A stretch of DNA of 64,000 nt from positions 1 to 64,000 of the forward strand of contig SCMY01000012.1 of NCBI GenBank assembly GCA_005502805.1, written 5' to 3'. The stretch is from Rhizobiales bacterium 2SD. GTDB taxonomy: Bacteria; Pseudomonadota; Alphaproteobacteria; Rhizobiales; Beijerinckiaceae. This document shows positions 61,942 through 64,000 of this stretch, one piece after another. Below the pieces are notes generated by a model, which was not told the DNA's origin, ran no database searches, and saw nothing but the letters and a program-made list of their open reading frames with translations. Position 1 is the first letter of the stretch. Each line of letters begins with the position of its first letter. The position numbers and the translations under genes were made by a program.

Positions 61942-63447
61942 ATGAAACGTATGGTTCTGCTGGCGTCCGCGGCCCTGCTCGGCCTTGCCGCTCTTCCAGC
62001 GCTTGCCCAATCATCATCGACCTTGCGCATCGGCCTGCAGGAGGACCCCGATGTGCTCGATCCGCACAAGGCGCGTACCTTCGTCGGCCGTATCGTCTTC
62101 ATGGGGCTGTGCGACCGGCTCGTCGACATCGACCCGGAGCTGAAGATCATTCCGCGACTTGCGACGGAGTGGTCGTTCTCAGCCGATGGCCTGACGCTGA
62201 CGATGAAGCTCAGGACCGACGCCAAGTTCCATGACGGCGAGAGCTTCAACGCCGAGGCGGCCAAGGCCAATCTCGAGCGGGCGATGACGCTGCCGGATTC
62301 GCTGCGGAAATCCGAGCTCGCTTCGGTCGAGAGCGTCAGCGCGCCCGATCCAGCGACGCTCGTCTTCAAGCTCAAGCGCCCCGATGCGACGCTGCTGGCG
62401 CAGCTCACCGACCGCGCCGGCATGATGTTGTCGCCGAAAAGCCTCGGCCCCGACATCTCGGCCAAGCCGGTCTGCTCCGGCCCCTACCAGTTCGTCGAGC
62501 GGGTCCAGAACGACCGCATCGTGCTCGACAAGTTCAAGGGGCACTGGGAAGCCGACAAGTACCAGTTCGACCGGATCGTCTACCGCGCCATTCCCGACAC
62601 CACGGTCCGTCTCGCTAATCTGCGCGCCGGCGAGCTCGACATGCTGGAGCGGCTGGCCCCCACCGATGTGAAATCGGCGCAGGGCGACAAGAGCCTGAAG
62701 GTCCAGAGCACGGCGAACCTCGGCTATCAGGGCATCACCATCAACACCGGCCATACCGACGCCGCCAACCAGCCGATGGGCAAGGACAAGCGCGTCAGGC
62801 AGGCGCTGTCGCTCTCGATCGACCGGAAGGTGCTGAGCCAGGTGGTGTTCGAGGGGCTCTATGAGCCGATGAACCAGCCCTTCAACCCGGGCAACCAGTA
62901 TCTCTCCGCCGCCTTGCCTGTGCCGGCGCGCGACGTCGCCAAGGCCAAGGCGCTGCTTAAGGAGGCCGGGGTCGCCAAGGTCAGCGTCGAGCTCTTCGTC
63001 ACCAACAACCCGGTCGACGCCCAGCTCGGCCAGGTCATCCAGGCGATGGCGCAGGAAGCCGGCATCGACATCCAGATCCGCTCGACCGAGTTCGCCAGCC
63101 AGCTGCGTGACCAGCAGCAGGGCAAGTTCCAGATGAGCCGGATCGGCTGGTCCGGCCGTATCGATCCGGACGGCAACATCCATCAGTTCGTCACCACCAA
63201 GGGCAACCAGAACGACGGGCGCTATTCCAACGCCGAGGTCGACAAGCTGCTCGACGAGGCCCGTACGATCTACGACGTCGCCGAGCGCAAGAAGCGCTAC
63301 GACGCCGCCCAGAAGATCCTCCAGGACGAACTGCCGATCGTCTATCTCTACAACCAGACGGTGTTCTTCGCACTGCGCTCCAACATCCAGGGCTTCGTGA
63401 TCAATCCGGACGGGATGATCCGGCTCTCAGGGCTGAAGCGCTCGTGA
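61942..63447 (+). CDS. Peptide-type ABC binding protein (SBP_bac_5)
   Basis: A 501-residue periplasmic binding protein. The signal peptide MKRMVLLASAALLGLAALPALA ends at AQ and the mature part begins SSSTLRIGLQEDPDVLDPHKARTF. Family motifs include RLATEWSFSADGLTLTMKLR and VRQALSLSIDRK. The group covers dipeptides, nickel, opines and other ligands. GAGGGG lies 7 bp before the ATG. A DppB-type permease gene follows 68 bp later. The nearby otnK gene hints at a sugar-acid or opine ligand, but this is a guess. Confidence 0.9.
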   Translation: MKRMVLLASAALLGLAALPALAQSSSTLRIGLQEDPDVLDPHKARTFVGRIVFMGLCDRLVDIDPELKIIPRLATEWSFSADGLTLTMKLRTDAKFHDGESFNAEAAKANLERAMTLPDSLRKSELASVESVSAPDPATLVFKLKRPDATLLAQLTDRAGMMLSPKSLGPDISAKPVCSGPYQFVERVQNDRIVLDKFKGHWEADKYQFDRIVYRAIPDTTVRLANLRAGELDMLERLAPTDVKSAQGDKSLKVQSTANLGYQGITINTGHTDAANQPMGKDKRVRQALSLSIDRKVLSQVVFEGLYEPMNQPFNPGNQYLSAALPVPARDVAKAKALLKEAGVAKVSVELFVTNNPVDAQLGQVIQAMAQEAGIDIQIRSTEFASQLRDQQQGKFQMSRIGWSGRIDPDGNIHQFVTTKGNQNDGRYSNAEVDKLLDEARTIYDVAERKKRYDAAQKILQDELPIVYLYNQTVFFALRSNIQGFVINPDGMIRLSGLKRS

Positions 63448-63515
63448 GGATGTCGCCTAAGACGAGGGAAGGGCAGCCACGCTCCCTCCCCGGCCTGCAA
63501 TAGCGATCAGCAGCC

Positions 63516-64000
63516 ATGTTCGCACTGATCGGCCGGCGCATCCTGATCGCGATCCCGACACTATTCCTCGTGTCGCTGTTCGTCTTCGCCCTGCAGCGGG
63601 CGCTGCCGGGCGATCCGTTCCTGGTCATCGCCGGAGAGGAGCGCGATCCTGAGGTGATCGCCCGGCTGCGCGAGATCTACCGGATGGATGATCCGATCGT
63701 CGTGCAGTTCTTCGCCTGGCTCGGCCAGGTGATTCAGGGCGATTTCGGCCGCTCGCTGCGCACCGGCGAGCCCGTGCTGACCCTCATCCTGCAGAAACTG
63801 CCGGTGACGATCCAGCTCGCCACCGCCTCGATCATCGTCGCGCTCGTCATCGGGCTCCCGGCCGGGATCATCGCGGCGCGGCGCAAGGGCACGATCGTCG
63901 ACTATTCGGCGAGCGCGCTCGCGCTGTCGGGCCTGTCGATCCCGAATTTCTGGCTCGGCATCATGCTGATCCTGGTTGTCGCCGTGCACCTGAAATGGCT
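63516..64000 (+). CDS. Peptide-type ABC transporter permease (DppB type), 3' partial
   Basis: The first 161 codons of a permease whose frame is open to the window edge. It begins MFALIGRRILIAIPTLFLVSLFVFALQRALPGDPF, the DppB opening, and continues through GDFGRSLRTGEPVLTLILQKLPVTIQL. About 310-330 residues are expected in full. It is the second gene of the importer started by the binding-protein gene at 61942. Confidence 0.88.
   Translation, partial: MFALIGRRILIAIPTLFLVSLFVFALQRALPGDPFLVIAGEERDPEVIARLREIYRMDDPIVVQFFAWLGQVIQGDFGRSLRTGEPVLTLILQKLPVTIQLATASIIVALVIGLPAGIIAARRKGTIVDYSASALALSGLSIPNFWLGIMLILVVAVHLKW

Overview
The window is 64 kb of GC-rich, densely coding bacterial chromosome. Its content points to an alphaproteobacterium of the order Hyphomicrobiales (Rhizobiales), most like Bosea or a near relative. 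The reasons are the many high-affinity ABC importers, a giant Growth Pole Ring (GPR)-like protein known from polar-growing rhizobia, a STAS-fused MlaE-type permease, and a dense set of dispersed palindromic intergenic repeats of a kind common in that order. The genus is an inference. I saw no rRNA, tRNA, CRISPR array, insertion sequence, prophage or integrase. The window begins inside a malic enzyme gene and ends inside a peptide permease gene.

Layout. 1-5.9 kb: end of a malic enzyme gene, then a four-gene oligopeptide ABC importer with both ATPases fused. 6.0-8.8 kb: a lone branched-chain amino acid-type binding protein, a divergent CGNR zinc-finger protein and a D-amino acid aminotransferase. 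8.9-19.7 kb: purine catabolism, with guanine deaminase divergent from overlapping xdhA-xdhB-xdhC, a BMP-type (purine/nucleoside) ABC importer and its binding protein. 20-27.5 kb: a LivK-H-M-G-F importer running into adenosylcobalamin-dependent ethanolamine ammonia-lyase (eutB, eutC) and a cupin. 27.5-36.5 kb: small housekeeping and signalling genes (secreted protein, PilZ, glycerophosphodiesterase, flavin monooxygenase, HU, VWA/CoxE-like, NTF2-like, Usp, MFS, ferredoxin, Hpt). 36.8-43.3 kb: the 2172-residue GPR-like protein, ending in a strong terminator. 43.4-44.7 kb: an HxlR regulator divergent from an EamA exporter with two matching operators between them. 44.7-49.7 kb: an Mla-type lipid transport operon (lipoprotein, MCE protein, ATPase, STAS-permease) preceded by an MFS gene. 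49.8-54.6 kb: a conserved unknown, an NMT1/THI5-type ABC importer and a divergent creatininase-family gene. 54.8-56.8 kb: SoxR divergent from an FMN reductase through a 19-bp-spacer promoter, and a metallo-beta-lactamase-fold hydrolase. 56.9-61.6 kb: an apparent operon of OtnK-type kinase, malonyl-CoA decarboxylase, malonyl-CoA synthetase and a secreted protein. 61.9-64 kb: a second peptide-type ABC importer, cut by the window edge.

How it fits together. The region is dominated by nutrient import tied to short catabolic routes: peptides, purines (guanine to xanthine to urate), probably ethanolamine, malonate, and an NMT1-type ligand. Two cross-cutting patterns stand out. First, palindromic repeats lie directly downstream of four of six ABC binding-protein genes, where they could stabilise the binding-protein mRNA relative to the membrane genes. 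Second, the GPR-like protein carries an exact 66-bp/132-bp coding periodicity (22-residue amphipathic repeats).
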